Part shown: positions 17,424-26,234 of the stretch, one piece after another
How the letters are laid out: every line of letters starts with the position of its first letter
How positions within the stretch are numbered: position 1 is the stretch's first letter
Assembly (NCBI RefSeq): GCF_006974105.1
Contig: NZ_CP036282.1
Location: 1,984,001-2,048,000, forward strand
DNA: 64,000 nt
Reading direction: 5' to 3'
Source: Rhodoferax aquaticus
GTDB lineage: Bacteria; Pseudomonadota; Gammaproteobacteria; Burkholderiales; Burkholderiaceae_C
Notes under the pieces: generated by a model
What the model was told of the DNA's origin: nothing
Databases searched by the model: none
Seen by the model: only the letters and a program-made list of their open reading frames with translations
Made by a program: the position numbers and the translations under genes

Positions 17424-18269
17424 TTAGTACTTCTTGCCGCGCAACTCTTCCATGCGCTCGTCAAAGTAGCTGCCCACGGTGTAGCGATCCGACAGCACCA
17501 CTTCACGGCGTGGGTGCAGGAACAGGGGCAAGGAAATGCGCGACTTCTTGGCGCCATCACCTGTAGGGTTCAGCACGCGGTGAATGGTGCTGGGGTAGTA
17601 ATGGCCCGAAGCCTCTTCCAGCATGTCGCCGATGTTGACGATGAGCAGACCAAAGTCGCAAGGCACGTCGTGCCACGCTTCATCTTTGCCCAGCACTTGC
17701 AAACCGGGCTCGGTGGCGGCAGGCAAGATGGTGAGCAAGTTGATGTCACCATGTGCTGCAGCGCGCACGGCACCAGGCTCTTCGTCGCCGCGCAAGGGTG
17801 GATAGTGCAGCACCCGCAAAAGGGTGTGGTCGCTGCCTTCGATCATTTTGGGCAAAGGCATGGAGTAACGCGCCTTCACCTCAGCGGGGGAGTTGTCTTC
17901 CACCCAACCCAAGAGTGTGGCTGCCAATGCCGCACCTTGCGCGTAGTAGCGCTGGGCAGCATCAGTCACCTCGGCTGGGTAACGGCCATTCGGGTAGATG
18001 TGATAGAACTCTTTGAGGTCCTTCTTGCTGTGGTTTTTGGCAGTTTCCGAGACGCTGGGCGAGAAGTAGCCGTCGTGAGTTTCGGAGTTGCTGGGGTACT
18101 TGTTTTTGGCATCAGTTTTGAAAAAGCCTAGCCATTCGGCGTAAATGCTTTCCACCAATGCTTGTGGCAAAGGGTGATTTTTCAGAACGCCAAAGCCTGT
18201 TTCGTGCAAGCTTTTGCAAAAGTCTTGTGGTGCCGTAGGGCTAGTGAAATCAACAATCGGCAAGTGCAT
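17424..18269 (-). CDS. 2-oxoglutarate/Fe(II) dioxygenase, isopenicillin-N-synthase-like
   Basis: 281 residues. The N-terminal DIOX_N-type block is MHLPIVDFTSP...GFGVLKNHPLP. Iron ligands are H-x-D in AAAHGDINLLTILP and the distal His in TIHRVLNP; the 2-oxoglutarate Arg lies in KSRISLPLFLHP. Length and motifs are complete, so it should be active. It ends the minus-strand run ribokinase - nucleoside hydrolase - dioxygenase, 3 bp after the hydrolase stop, so a substrate related to nucleosides or nucleobases is a reasonable guess. The actual substrate is unknown. Confidence 0.88.
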   Translation of the reverse strand: MHLPIVDFTSPTAPQDFCKSLHETGFGVLKNHPLPQALVESIYAEWLGFFKTDAKNKYPSNSETHDGYFSPSVSETAKNHSKKDLKEFYHIYPNGRYPAEVTDAAQRYYAQGAALAATLLGWVEDNSPAEVKARYSMPLPKMIEGSDHTLLRVLHYPPLRGDEEPGAVRAAAHGDINLLTILPAATEPGLQVLGKDEAWHDVPCDFGLLIVNIGDMLEEASGHYYPSTIHRVLNPTGDGAKKSRISLPLFLHPRREVVLSDRYTVGSYFDERMEELRGKKY

Positions 18270-18272
18270 GGC

Positions 18273-19268
18273 TTAGGCTTTCAACCAGTTGGACATGAGG
18301 GCTTTTTCAAAGACTGCCAAGCAGCCTGCAGAGTCAACCTGCATACACACTTGGGTAGACGGAATCTCAGCGCCCCAGCCTGGGTGCGGGTAGGCGATGT
18401 AGTCGCGCCGATTCATCATGGTTTGGCCTTGGGACAAACCCTCAGTGCCCACGCGCACGCGGCCATTCTCAATAGTGAACAACTCAGGGTTGACCAGGTA
18501 AATGAAGGCCAGCAAGTCATGCGCAAAACAACCGGGGTTGAGCGCTAAGTGGGCGTGCAAGCCGCTGTAGAACGTCGCATAGAACTCCACCGCGTGGTGC
18601 AGCGTGTCGGTAGCAATGTGCTTGTGGTGCTCAGCCAGTTTCTTGAAGAAGGCCAGCTCGGTGACCACTTTGTGCGTGACATCCAAGCCCACCATAGTCA
18701 GTTTCCAGCCCGCTGTGAAGACCAAGTCTGCGGCGTGGGGGTCATTCCAAATGTTGGCCTCAGCGACCGGAGACACGTTGCCTGGTTCAATCACGGTGCC
18801 GCCCATGATGATGACTTCGCGCACCAGTTCGGGCAAATTGGGCTCTAGCTTCAAGGCGGTTGCCAGGTTGCCCAAGGGGCCTACGGCCACCAGTGTGATT
18901 TCACCGGGATTCGCACGCGCCATGTCCACGATGAACTGCGCCGAGCTGCGTGGGTCCAGCTGGTTGCTGGTGGCAACGCGGCTTGGCAAGTTGCCCAAAC
19001 CATCACCCCCGTGGATGAAGTCGGGCGGCGTGCCGGGTGCTTTGTACCAAGGGGTTTGTACGCCCTTAGTGACTGGGACTTCGCGATTGGCGATGGCCGT
19101 GAGGTACAGCGCATTGGTTGCTGCTTGCTCCACGGTGACGTTGCCAAACGTTGTGGTGATGCCCACCACATCGATGTCTGGATGCGCCAAGGCGAAATAC
19201 AGAGCCATGGCGTCGTCAACACCCGGGTCCGTGTCGTAAATTACTTTGAATTTGGCTTGTATTGTCAT
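18273..19268 (-). CDS. Ribonucleoside hydrolase (IU-nucleoside hydrolase family)
   Basis: 331 residues. The Ca2+-binding signature DTDPGVDDAMAL is near residue 12, and the family His/Asn region FGNVTVEQAATNALYL and late D-P-H-A-A-D-L segment are present. Family members split purine or pyrimidine nucleosides into ribose and base. Located between a ribokinase gene upstream (24-bp gap) and the dioxygenase; the released ribose can be phosphorylated by the ribokinase. Base preference cannot be told. Confidence 0.92.
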   Translation of the reverse strand: MTIQAKFKVIYDTDPGVDDAMALYFALAHPDIDVVGITTTFGNVTVEQAATNALYLTAIANREVPVTKGVQTPWYKAPGTPPDFIHGGDGLGNLPSRVATSNQLDPRSSAQFIVDMARANPGEITLVAVGPLGNLATALKLEPNLPELVREVIIMGGTVIEPGNVSPVAEANIWNDPHAADLVFTAGWKLTMVGLDVTHKVVTELAFFKKLAEHHKHIATDTLHHAVEFYATFYSGLHAHLALNPGCFAHDLLAFIYLVNPELFTIENGRVRVGTEGLSQGQTMMNRRDYIAYPHPGWGAEIPSTQVCMQVDSAGCLAVFEKALMSNWLKA

Positions 19269-19291
19269 AGTGGTGCCTTGTTTTGAATGGG

Positions 19292-20224
19292 TTAGGACAG
19301 TCCGCAGTAGGTCTTGAGTTCGGTTAGCGCTTCTGCGCTGGCAGGCGCACTGCTTGCCAGCAGTGTTGCCACTTCTTGGGCTGTAGGGATGCTCGATTGA
19401 GCCCCTAATTTGGTGCAGGCCAATGCACCAGCTGCACTGGCTTGGCGCAACGCGTCTGGCATGGCAGCTCCGTGGCTCAGCGCTGCGACCAGCGTGCCGC
19501 AGAAAGTATCACCCGCTGCGGTGGTGTCTACGGGGTCGACTGGAAATGCCGGCTGCAAGTAGATTTGTCCTAGATGGCGCGCGCAGCATCCACGGTGCCC
19601 GAGGGTGACCACTACGGTGGGGGCATCAATGCGTTCCAAGCACTGTGCAATGCTGCCTTGGTGTTGGGTAGTAGCCGCAAGCTCGCCTTCATTCAAGATC
19701 AAGATGTCTACATTGCGCAAGAGTTCTGCAGGCAGGGCTTGGGCAGGCGCTGCATTGAGGGCGACCGTTACAGATTGGGCCTTTGCAGCTTTCGCGTAGG
19801 CAGCGACAGTCTCCAATGGGGTTTCGAGTTGCATCAAAATATGGCTGAAGCCTACCAAGGCGGGCAAATGTTCGGCGCGCAAACTGTGGTTGGCGCCAGG
19901 GGCCACAGTGATTGCATTTTCTGCGTCGTCGGACACGCAGATAAACGCCGTTCCGGTGGGTTCATTGGTGCTGCGCACGGTGTGCAGGTTGACATTAGCG
20001 TCTGCGAGGGAGGCTTCGATGGGCGGCGCAAATGCGTCGTCACCCAGGGCCAACAGCATATGGGTGCTAACGTCACCAGCGCGTGCGCTCGCTACGGCTT
20101 GGTTGGCACCTTTGCCACCCGGAAATGTTTTAAAGTCGCGGCCCAGCACGGTTTCTCCCGGGCTTGGAATGTGGTTTGCGCGAACGACAAAGTCTAAATT
20201 GGCAGATCCGGCCACAAGTATCAT
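19292..20224 (-). CDS. rbsK: Ribokinase (PfkB family)
   Basis: 310 residues. PfkB signature 1 is GGKGANQAVASARAG and signature 2 is DTTAAGDTFCGTLVAAL with the catalytic Asp. The N-terminal SANLDFVVRANHIPSPGETV is typical of ribokinase. An AGAGGA ribosome site precedes ATG 20224. It converts ribose to ribose-5-phosphate; beside a nucleoside hydrolase it completes nucleoside-ribose salvage. Divergent from the psuK gene. Confidence 0.92.
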   Translation of the reverse strand: MILVAGSANLDFVVRANHIPSPGETVLGRDFKTFPGGKGANQAVASARAGDVSTHMLLALGDDAFAPPIEASLADANVNLHTVRSTNEPTGTAFICVSDDAENAITVAPGANHSLRAEHLPALVGFSHILMQLETPLETVAAYAKAAKAQSVTVALNAAPAQALPAELLRNVDILILNEGELAATTQHQGSIAQCLERIDAPTVVVTLGHRGCCARHLGQIYLQPAFPVDPVDTTAAGDTFCGTLVAALSHGAAMPDALRQASAAGALACTKLGAQSSIPTAQEVATLLASSAPASAEALTELKTYCGLS

Positions 20225-20298
20225 TGAATCCTCTTTCTTGCGTTTAACCCACCATTTTGCAGCTTTTTCTGCATTTCAAAATAACGCTGTTTGTATAA

Positions 20299-21291
20299 AT
20301 GCCAACTTCTATTCATTCGCAAGCCAAGCAGCTAGATCTAACTGGGAAAAGCAGGTCAGGGTCGCAGGCCGCCCCGTATGTGGTGGTGGTCGGCGGCGCC
20401 AATATGGACATCATTGCCAGCACCCCTGTTAGCGTAGCGGTGCACGACTCTACCCCTGGCAAAATTTCTTGCGCTCCTGGCGGGGTAGGGCGCAATATTG
20501 CGGAAAATCTGGCGCGTTTGGCTGCACCTGTGCATCTGCTCAGTGCGGTGGGCGATGACGTGTTTGGCAAGACTTTGCTGGACGCAAGTCGCCAAGCAGG
20601 GGTCAACATGGACAGTGTGTCGGTTTTGCCCGGCCACCGCACTGCGACCTATCTGTCTCTGCATGGCCCCAGCGGAGACATGGATGTGGCGGTGAATGAC
20701 ATGGGCATCATCGAAGCCTTGACCCCAGAGTGGCTTGGTCAGCATCATGAGTTGTTAGCCCACGCCGCTGCTGTAGTGGTGGACTGCAATTTGCCAGTGG
20801 ATTGTTTAGCAAGTTTGTTGAATAGTGACATCGCAGCGCCTTTGTTTTTGGAAGCGGTATCGGTCACCAAATGCGTGCGTGCACAAGCTTGGCTCCACAA
20901 AGTGCATACCTTGAAAGCAAACGGGCTTGAGGCCGCCGCCTTGACCGGACGAGACATTCAGACCTTGGATGACGCGAAGCTGGCTGCCCTTGACTTGCAT
21001 GTCCGCGGGGTCACCCACGTGGTGATTAGCTTGGGCGAGCAGGGCGTATGCTGGTGCGATGCGCAGGGGCAGCTTGGTCAACGGCCTGCCCATGCCGTTG
21101 AGGTGGTGAACACGTCTGGCGCGGGCGACGCTTTGATGGCGGGCCTGGTGAAGTCCTATTTGCTTGAATACACCCTAGGACGCAGTGTGGACTACGGTAT
21201 GGCATGCGCAGAACTCACCTTGGAATGCGCCTTGGCCAACTCCCCGCAACTTTCTAGTCAAGCGGTGCAAAGCCGCTTGACGCCCCAATAA
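20299..21291 (+). CDS. psuK: Pseudouridine kinase (PfkB family)
   Basis: 330 residues. It has PfkB motifs (GKISCAPGGVGRNIAENLA and NTSGAGDALMAGLVKS) and several blocks shared with E. coli PsuK, such as NDMGIIEALTPEWL and VVDCNLP. It phosphorylates pseudouridine to the 5'-phosphate, the substrate of the next gene. The N-terminal ~25 residues before VVVVGGANMDIIAS are poorly conserved, and no clear ribosome site precedes ATG 20299, so the start is uncertain. Divergent from the ribokinase gene with a 74-bp shared promoter region. Confidence 0.9.
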   Translation: MPTSIHSQAKQLDLTGKSRSGSQAAPYVVVVGGANMDIIASTPVSVAVHDSTPGKISCAPGGVGRNIAENLARLAAPVHLLSAVGDDVFGKTLLDASRQAGVNMDSVSVLPGHRTATYLSLHGPSGDMDVAVNDMGIIEALTPEWLGQHHELLAHAAAVVVDCNLPVDCLASLLNSDIAAPLFLEAVSVTKCVRAQAWLHKVHTLKANGLEAAALTGRDIQTLDDAKLAALDLHVRGVTHVVISLGEQGVCWCDAQGQLGQRPAHAVEVVNTSGAGDALMAGLVKSYLLEYTLGRSVDYGMACAELTLECALANSPQLSSQAVQSRLTPQ

Positions 21292-21318
21292 CCATTAACA
21301 GTATTTTTGGAAAACACC

Positions 21319-22245
21319 ATGAGTCACACCTCTTACCTCGACATTTCGCCGGAAGTTCAACATGCCTTGAACCATGGCTTGCCCATCGTGGCGCTGGAAT
21401 CAACCATCATCTCTCATGGCATGCCGTACCCCCAAAACGTAGCCACCGCAATGCAGGTGGAGGCTGAAGTGCGTGCCCATGGGGCGGTTCCCGCAACCAT
21501 TGCTATCGTGGATGGGCGCCTTAAAGCGGGGCTGAGTACAGAACACATTGAAGCGCTGGGGCGCGGCGGCCGTGATGTGGTCAAGGTAAGCCGCCGTGAT
21601 ATTCCGTTCATCGTGGCAGCGGGCACAACCGGCGCAACAACCGTAGCGTCTACGATGGTGATTGCTGCTATGGCTGGAATTTCAGTGTTTGCAACCGGCG
21701 GTATCGGTGGCGTGCACCGCAATGCGCAGCAAAGCTTTGACGTGTCGGCAGATTTGCAAGAGTTGGCGCAAACGCCTGTCGCAGTGGTGTGTGCAGGTGC
21801 CAAGTCGATCTTGGATTTGGGCTTGACCTTGGAATACCTAGAAACCCACGGCGTGCCGGTGGTGGGCTACCGCACCCACAAGTTGCCAGCTTTCTTCACG
21901 CAAGACAGTGCGTTCTCTGTTGATTACCGATTAGATAGCTCTCTCGAAATTGCCAAAGTCCTGCACGCCAAATGGGCGATGAACCTCAAAGGTGGCATGG
22001 TGATTGCTAATCCGATACCAGAGGAGTTTGCAATGCCCCGGGCGGTCATTGATTCAGCGATAGAGCAAGCGTTGCTTGAAGCACAGCAACAAGGCGTTGG
22101 CGGCAAAGAGTCGACACCATTTTTGCTTGCACGGGTATGCGATTTGACGGGGGGAGATAGTTTGGCCGCTAACATTCAGTTGGTGCTGAACAATGCGCGA
22201 CTCGCTTGTGCCATAGCCTCAGAATTGCGACAGCTAAGTCAGTGA
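21319..22245 (+). CDS. psuG: Pseudouridine-5'-phosphate glycosidase
   Basis: 308 residues. Family blocks are clear: ALESTIISHGMPYPQNV near the N-terminus, then VVKVSRRDIPFIVAAG, GTTGATTVASTM and FATGGIGGVHR. It cleaves the C-C glycosidic bond of pseudouridine-5'-phosphate to ribose-5-phosphate and uracil. ATG 21319 follows GGAA; a TTG four codons earlier is less likely. 27 bp after psuK, so the two are probably co-transcribed. Confidence 0.95.
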   Translation: MSHTSYLDISPEVQHALNHGLPIVALESTIISHGMPYPQNVATAMQVEAEVRAHGAVPATIAIVDGRLKAGLSTEHIEALGRGGRDVVKVSRRDIPFIVAAGTTGATTVASTMVIAAMAGISVFATGGIGGVHRNAQQSFDVSADLQELAQTPVAVVCAGAKSILDLGLTLEYLETHGVPVVGYRTHKLPAFFTQDSAFSVDYRLDSSLEIAKVLHAKWAMNLKGGMVIANPIPEEFAMPRAVIDSAIEQALLEAQQQGVGGKESTPFLLARVCDLTGGDSLAANIQLVLNNARLACAIASELRQLSQ

Positions 22246-22254
22246 TTGGTGATA

Positions 22255-22303
22255 GGGTTTATATGGGAAGGCTTATATCTACGGATAAGCCCTGATATAA
22301 CCC
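22255..22303 (+). other. Nested inverted repeat in the BMP importer leader
   Basis: Outer arms GGGTTTATAT and ATATAACCC pair over 9 bp with one bulge. Inside, GGCTTAT pairs with ATAAGCC around the 8-nt loop ATCTACGG. The unpaired internal-loop residues are GGGAA and CTG. It lies between psuG and the BMP binding-protein gene, 120 bp before the latter. It has no T-run, so it does not look like a simple terminator. It may be an operator or a structured RNA leader; I could not match it to a riboswitch class I know. Confidence 0.4.
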
Positions 22304-22425
22304 ACTTGCGGGGCAGCGTATGCTTCTGCTACGTTATCGATATCGGCGTGTCCACATGCAGTGTAGATCGATGTGAATAGTTTGTATTTGTTAGTCTTTA
22401 ACCTTCTATTGAATAGAGAGAAATT

Positions 22426-23406
22426 ATGAAAATGATGACCACAGCGCGTTTGGGACTTTTGGCTGCTGCTTTGATGGCCAGCTTCCACGCCATGGCTGAG
22501 CCAGCGGTTGTGTTTGACATGGGTGGTAAATTTGACAAGTCTTTCAACGAAGCTGCTTTCACCGGTATGGAAAAGTGGAAGAAGGAAACCGGGAAGACTT
22601 ATTTGTCGTTTGAGATCACCAATGAATCTCAGCGTGAGCAAGCGATTCGTCGTATGGCTGAAAAAGGTGCGAGCCCTATCATCGGTATTGGTTTTGGCCA
22701 AGCTTCCAGCATTGAAAAAATCGCAAAAGAGTTCCCTAAGCTGAACTTTGCGATTGTCGATATGGTGGTGGATTTGCCTAATGTGCAATCTGTGGTGTTT
22801 AAAGAGCAAGAAGGCAGCTTCTTGGTAGGTGCTATGGCTGCCATGGCCAGCAAAACCGGCAAAGTGGGTTTTGTGGGCGGAATGGACATTCCTTTGATTC
22901 GCAAGTTTGAGTGCGGCTACAAGCAAGGTGCTTTGTACATCAACCCCAAGGCCGAAATGATTGGCAACATGACTGGCACAACAGGTGCAGCTTGGAACGA
23001 CCCAGCACGTGGTGGTGAGTTGGCCAAAGCACAGTTCTCACAAGGCGTGGATGTTGTGTTTGCCGCAGCAGGTGGGACTGGTATTGGCGTTTACCAAGCG
23101 GCAAAAGACAATGGTAAATTGGCGATTGGTGTTGACAGCAATCAAAACCACATCCAGCCAGGCACTATGTTGACCTCTATGCTGAAGCGTGTGGATGTGG
23201 CTGTTTACAACGTCGCTAAGGCACACAAACCTGGTATGTCCGTCTTGGGCTTGAAAGAAGGCGGTGTTGATTATGCTATCGACGACAACAACGCAAAACT
23301 GGTGACTGCCGACATGAAGAAGAAGCTTGATGCGGCTAAGGCAGGCATTATTAGCGGCAAAATCAAAGTTGCCGACTTCATGGCTGACAACGCTTGCAAA
23401 ATCTAA
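22426..23406 (+). CDS. BMP-family nucleoside-binding protein of ABC transporter
   Basis: 326 residues. A signal peptide ends at H-A-M-A-E, followed by the Bmp/Med family start PAVVFDMGGKFDKSFNEAAF. Family blocks GSFLVGAMAAMASKTGKVGFVGGMDIP and GVDSNQNHIQPG are present. No lipobox Cys is seen, so the protein is probably soluble in the periplasm. The family (PnrA, BmpA, NupN types) binds purine and pyrimidine nucleosides. First gene of a complete importer; AGAGAG lies before the ATG. Confidence 0.93.
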   Translation: MKMMTTARLGLLAAALMASFHAMAEPAVVFDMGGKFDKSFNEAAFTGMEKWKKETGKTYLSFEITNESQREQAIRRMAEKGASPIIGIGFGQASSIEKIAKEFPKLNFAIVDMVVDLPNVQSVVFKEQEGSFLVGAMAAMASKTGKVGFVGGMDIPLIRKFECGYKQGALYINPKAEMIGNMTGTTGAAWNDPARGGELAKAQFSQGVDVVFAAAGGTGIGVYQAAKDNGKLAIGVDSNQNHIQPGTMLTSMLKRVDVAVYNVAKAHKPGMSVLGLKEGGVDYAIDDNNAKLVTADMKKKLDAAKAGIISGKIKVADFMADNACKI

Positions 23407-23470
23407 GGTAAGTGTTGCCCAAAAGCTGTCTAGGCTTGTGTAAGCAATAGGCAGCTCACATGCAATTGAG

Positions 23471-23500
23471 CCCGCTGTGCGTCATGTGCAGCGGGTTTTT
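23471..23500 (+). terminator. Intra-operon terminator-like hairpin after the BMP gene
   Basis: CCCGCTG pairs with CAGCGGG across an 11-nt loop, and five T follow. It sits between the binding-protein gene and the ATPase gene, a position that usually lowers downstream expression so that the binding protein is made in excess. Confidence 0.65.
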
Positions 23501-23535
23501 AGCTTCTTTGAAAGTGAACCATTGAGGGGTGGACT

Positions 23536-25086
23536 TTGAGTTTAGAAAACACCACGTCAAAACAAGACGCCACGCTAGCCGTGCGCATGGTCGGTATCAA
23601 CAAACGGTTCGGCGCGGTTGCTGCCAACGTTGACGTGAATTTGAACATCCAAAGTGGGACTGTTCATGGAATTGTTGGCGAAAACGGTGCTGGAAAAAGC
23701 ACTCTCATGTCGGTGTTGTATGGGTTTTACACCTGTGACAGCGGCACGATTGATGTGTTTGGGAAACAGGTACTTATTCGTAATGCAGACGATGCGATTG
23801 CATTGGGCATAGGCATGGTCCATCAGCACTTCATGCTGGTGGATACCTTAACTGCGCTAGAGAATGTGATGCTTGGAGCTGAGCCACATTGGCTCTTGCA
23901 GAAGGCGGATGGCACCGTTCGAAGCAAGCTCGAAACTCTCATGCAAGCAACAGGCTTGCACGTCAAACTAGATTCTCTGGTGGCTGATCTACCCGTTGGT
24001 GATCGACAGCGTCTTGAGATTTTGAAGGCGCTTTACCGTGGGGCAAAGGTTCTGATCCTTGATGAGCCTACCGCGGTGCTAACACCCCAGGAAACCGAAC
24101 ATTTGTTTGGAGTGTTGCGGGTACTGCGAGAGCAAGGCACGACCATTTTGTTGATTACCCACAAACTCAAAGAAGTGATGCGTCTGTGTGACTCTGTCAC
24201 AGTGATGCGCGGGGGTCGTGTTGTTAAAGAGCTGGCCATCGCAGATGCGTCTATTGAAGTGCTGGCTGAGTCCATGGTGGGGCGAAAGGTTCAGATGGGC
24301 CGAGTCGATGGCGATGTAAAGCAGCCGGGTGCCGAGCTACTAATCGCCAAGGGCATCACAGTGCGAGACAACTTGGGCGTAGTTCGGCTCGACAACATCG
24401 ATTTGACTTTACGTGCAGGGGAAATCGTAGGTATCGCCGGTGTTTCTGGCAACGGGCAGAGTGAGTTGTTGGATGTCTTGTCAGGCTTGCTAACGCCCAA
24501 AGATGGGGCGCTGAAAGTTTGTGGTCAAAGTTTCAATGCCCAGTCTTGGCTAAATCCATTGCAAGCGCGAGAGTTGGGTCTAGCCCATGTGCCGGAAGAC
24601 CGCCACGCGCGTGCGCTTGTGATGGAGTTCGCGGCTTGGGAGTCCGCCGTCTTGGGATATGACGGTCGCCGTGATTACGCTATGTTTGGTTGGATGAATC
24701 ACAACGGCATGCGCAATGCAACGGCATCCATGATGGAGAAATTTGACGTCCGTCCGCGAGATACAAAACTGGGCAGCAGTAAGTTTTCCGGCGGCAACCA
24801 ACAAAAACTCGTGTTGGCACGGGAGTTGGGGCAGCAACCCAAGGTCTTGCTAGTGGGTCAGCCCACGCGGGGAGTCGATATTGGGGCTATTGAGTTTATC
24901 TATTCGCAGCTCCGGCAAATGCGTGACGGGGGCTGTGCCGTGCTGGTCGTTTCTAGTGAGTTGGATGAAATTTTGGCGTTGTCAGATAGGGTGATTGTGA
25001 TGAATCAAGGGCGGGTAGCGGGCGAGTTGGCCATTGCCGACTGTACGGAAACTGGCATTGGTATGTTGATGACAGGGGGGCACTGA
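23536..25086 (+). CDS. Nucleoside ABC transporter ATPase (two ABC domains)
   Basis: 516 residues with two tandem ABC domains. The first has Walker A GENGAGKST and Walker B VLILDEPTAVLTPQE. The second has the NTP loop GVSGNGQSE and signature FSGGNQQKLVLARE. The layout matches YufO/NupO-type nucleoside importers and ribose-like importers. In domain 2, Walker B reads LLVGQPTRGVD where the catalytic Glu is replaced by Gln, a degenerate site common in this family. TTG start at 23536 with GAGGGG upstream. Stop overlaps the next start. Confidence 0.93.
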   Translation: MSLENTTSKQDATLAVRMVGINKRFGAVAANVDVNLNIQSGTVHGIVGENGAGKSTLMSVLYGFYTCDSGTIDVFGKQVLIRNADDAIALGIGMVHQHFMLVDTLTALENVMLGAEPHWLLQKADGTVRSKLETLMQATGLHVKLDSLVADLPVGDRQRLEILKALYRGAKVLILDEPTAVLTPQETEHLFGVLRVLREQGTTILLITHKLKEVMRLCDSVTVMRGGRVVKELAIADASIEVLAESMVGRKVQMGRVDGDVKQPGAELLIAKGITVRDNLGVVRLDNIDLTLRAGEIVGIAGVSGNGQSELLDVLSGLLTPKDGALKVCGQSFNAQSWLNPLQARELGLAHVPEDRHARALVMEFAAWESAVLGYDGRRDYAMFGWMNHNGMRNATASMMEKFDVRPRDTKLGSSKFSGGNQQKLVLARELGQQPKVLLVGQPTRGVDIGAIEFIYSQLRQMRDGGCAVLVVSSELDEILALSDRVIVMNQGRVAGELAIADCTETGIGMLMTGGH

Positions 25087-26234
25087 TGAATGCCGCGAAC
25101 ACACTGCCTAGGTGGGCAGACCTAGTGCTTCTTCCCATAGTTTGTTTGGGGGTGGCGCTGCTAGCAGCTGCGGGGGTCGTTGCATTGATTGGCCAGAATC
25201 CGATGGAAGTTATTTCTGTCTTGATTCATGGTGCTTTTGGTTCACAACGTGGACTGAGCTATACCTTGTACTACGCCACTACGTTTGTCTTTACCGGTTT
25301 AGCTGTATCGGTTGCGTACCATGGCGGCCTGTTCAATATCGGTGGTGAGGGGCAGGCAATACTGGGTGGCTTAGGCACGGGTTTGGTTGCTCTATGGCTT
25401 TCGCCAGTTCTGCCGGCCTGGCTCATGCTGCCACTGATGCTGTTGTGTGGCGCTTTGTTTGGCATGGTGTGGGCGGCCGTACCAGCATACCTTCAGGCAT
25501 ACAGAGGCAGTCACATCGTGATTACCACCATCATGTTCAACTTCATTGCGAGTAGCCTCTTGGTGTATTTGCTGGTTAATCATTTACGACCAGCAGGGTC
25601 GATGTCTGTGGAAAGTGCAGCATTTGCGGAGTCGGCAAAACTTCCAAGCATGCATGACGCCATGGGCTGGTTTGGCGTTACTTGGGCAGACTCACCTCTG
25701 AACATTAGTTTGGTTCTTGCCCTGATTGCATGTGTGGGGGTGTACTTGTTCTTGTGGCACACCCGGGCCGGTTATCACTTGCGCGCCGTGGGTTCAAGTC
25801 CAAGTGCTGCGGAGTATGCCGGTATACGTTCCAAGCAGCAGGTGATGGTTTCAATGGCTATTTCTGGTGCACTGGCCGGCATGGTTGGGATGAATGAAAT
25901 TGCCGGCGTTAACGGGCGTCTGTTGTTGGAATTTGTTAGTGGGGCAGGCTTTACTGGCATTGCAGTGGCACTTATGGGGCGAAATCATCCCGTGGGCATC
26001 GTGCTCGCCAGCGTTTTGTTTGGTGCTTTGTTTCAAGGCGGGGCAGAGGTTGCTTTTGATGTGCCCGGTTTTAGCCGAGACATGGTAGTGATGGTGCAAG
26101 GGTTTATCGTTTTGTTTTCAGGTGCCATGGTGTATGTCATTGCGCCTATCTTGGCGTGGGTGTTATCAATGATCATGCGACTTTTGCCAAAAGGCTCTGC
26201 GAAGGCAGCAAACACGGGAGCCAGCCATGGATGA
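25086..26234 (+). CDS. Nucleoside ABC transporter permease 1
   Basis: 382 residues with about ten hydrophobic segments of the BPD_transp_2 family (YufP/NupP type). The signature E-A-A-x-x-x-G region is seen as AVGSSPSAAEYAGI followed by KQQVMVSMAISGALAGMVGM. Forms the inner-membrane pore with the following permease. The start overlaps the ATPase stop and the stop overlaps the next gene by 8 bp, so the four genes are one transport operon. Confidence 0.92.
   Translation: MNAANTLPRWADLVLLPIVCLGVALLAAAGVVALIGQNPMEVISVLIHGAFGSQRGLSYTLYYATTFVFTGLAVSVAYHGGLFNIGGEGQAILGGLGTGLVALWLSPVLPAWLMLPLMLLCGALFGMVWAAVPAYLQAYRGSHIVITTIMFNFIASSLLVYLLVNHLRPAGSMSVESAAFAESAKLPSMHDAMGWFGVTWADSPLNISLVLALIACVGVYLFLWHTRAGYHLRAVGSSPSAAEYAGIRSKQQVMVSMAISGALAGMVGMNEIAGVNGRLLLEFVSGAGFTGIAVALMGRNHPVGIVLASVLFGALFQGGAEVAFDVPGFSRDMVVMVQGFIVLFSGAMVYVIAPILAWVLSMIMRLLPKGSAKAANTGASHG

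Noticed and set aside
22246..22425. Purine (guanine/adenine) riboswitch upstream of the nucleoside importer.
   Set aside because: The three-way junction with two kissing hairpins and the TTTCTACC-type joining segment are not present; only a nested two-stem structure is.
22279..22926. 215-codon minus-strand frame across the leader and start of the BMP gene.
   Set aside because: It overlaps a well supported binding-protein gene and the nested inverted repeat; no domain seen.
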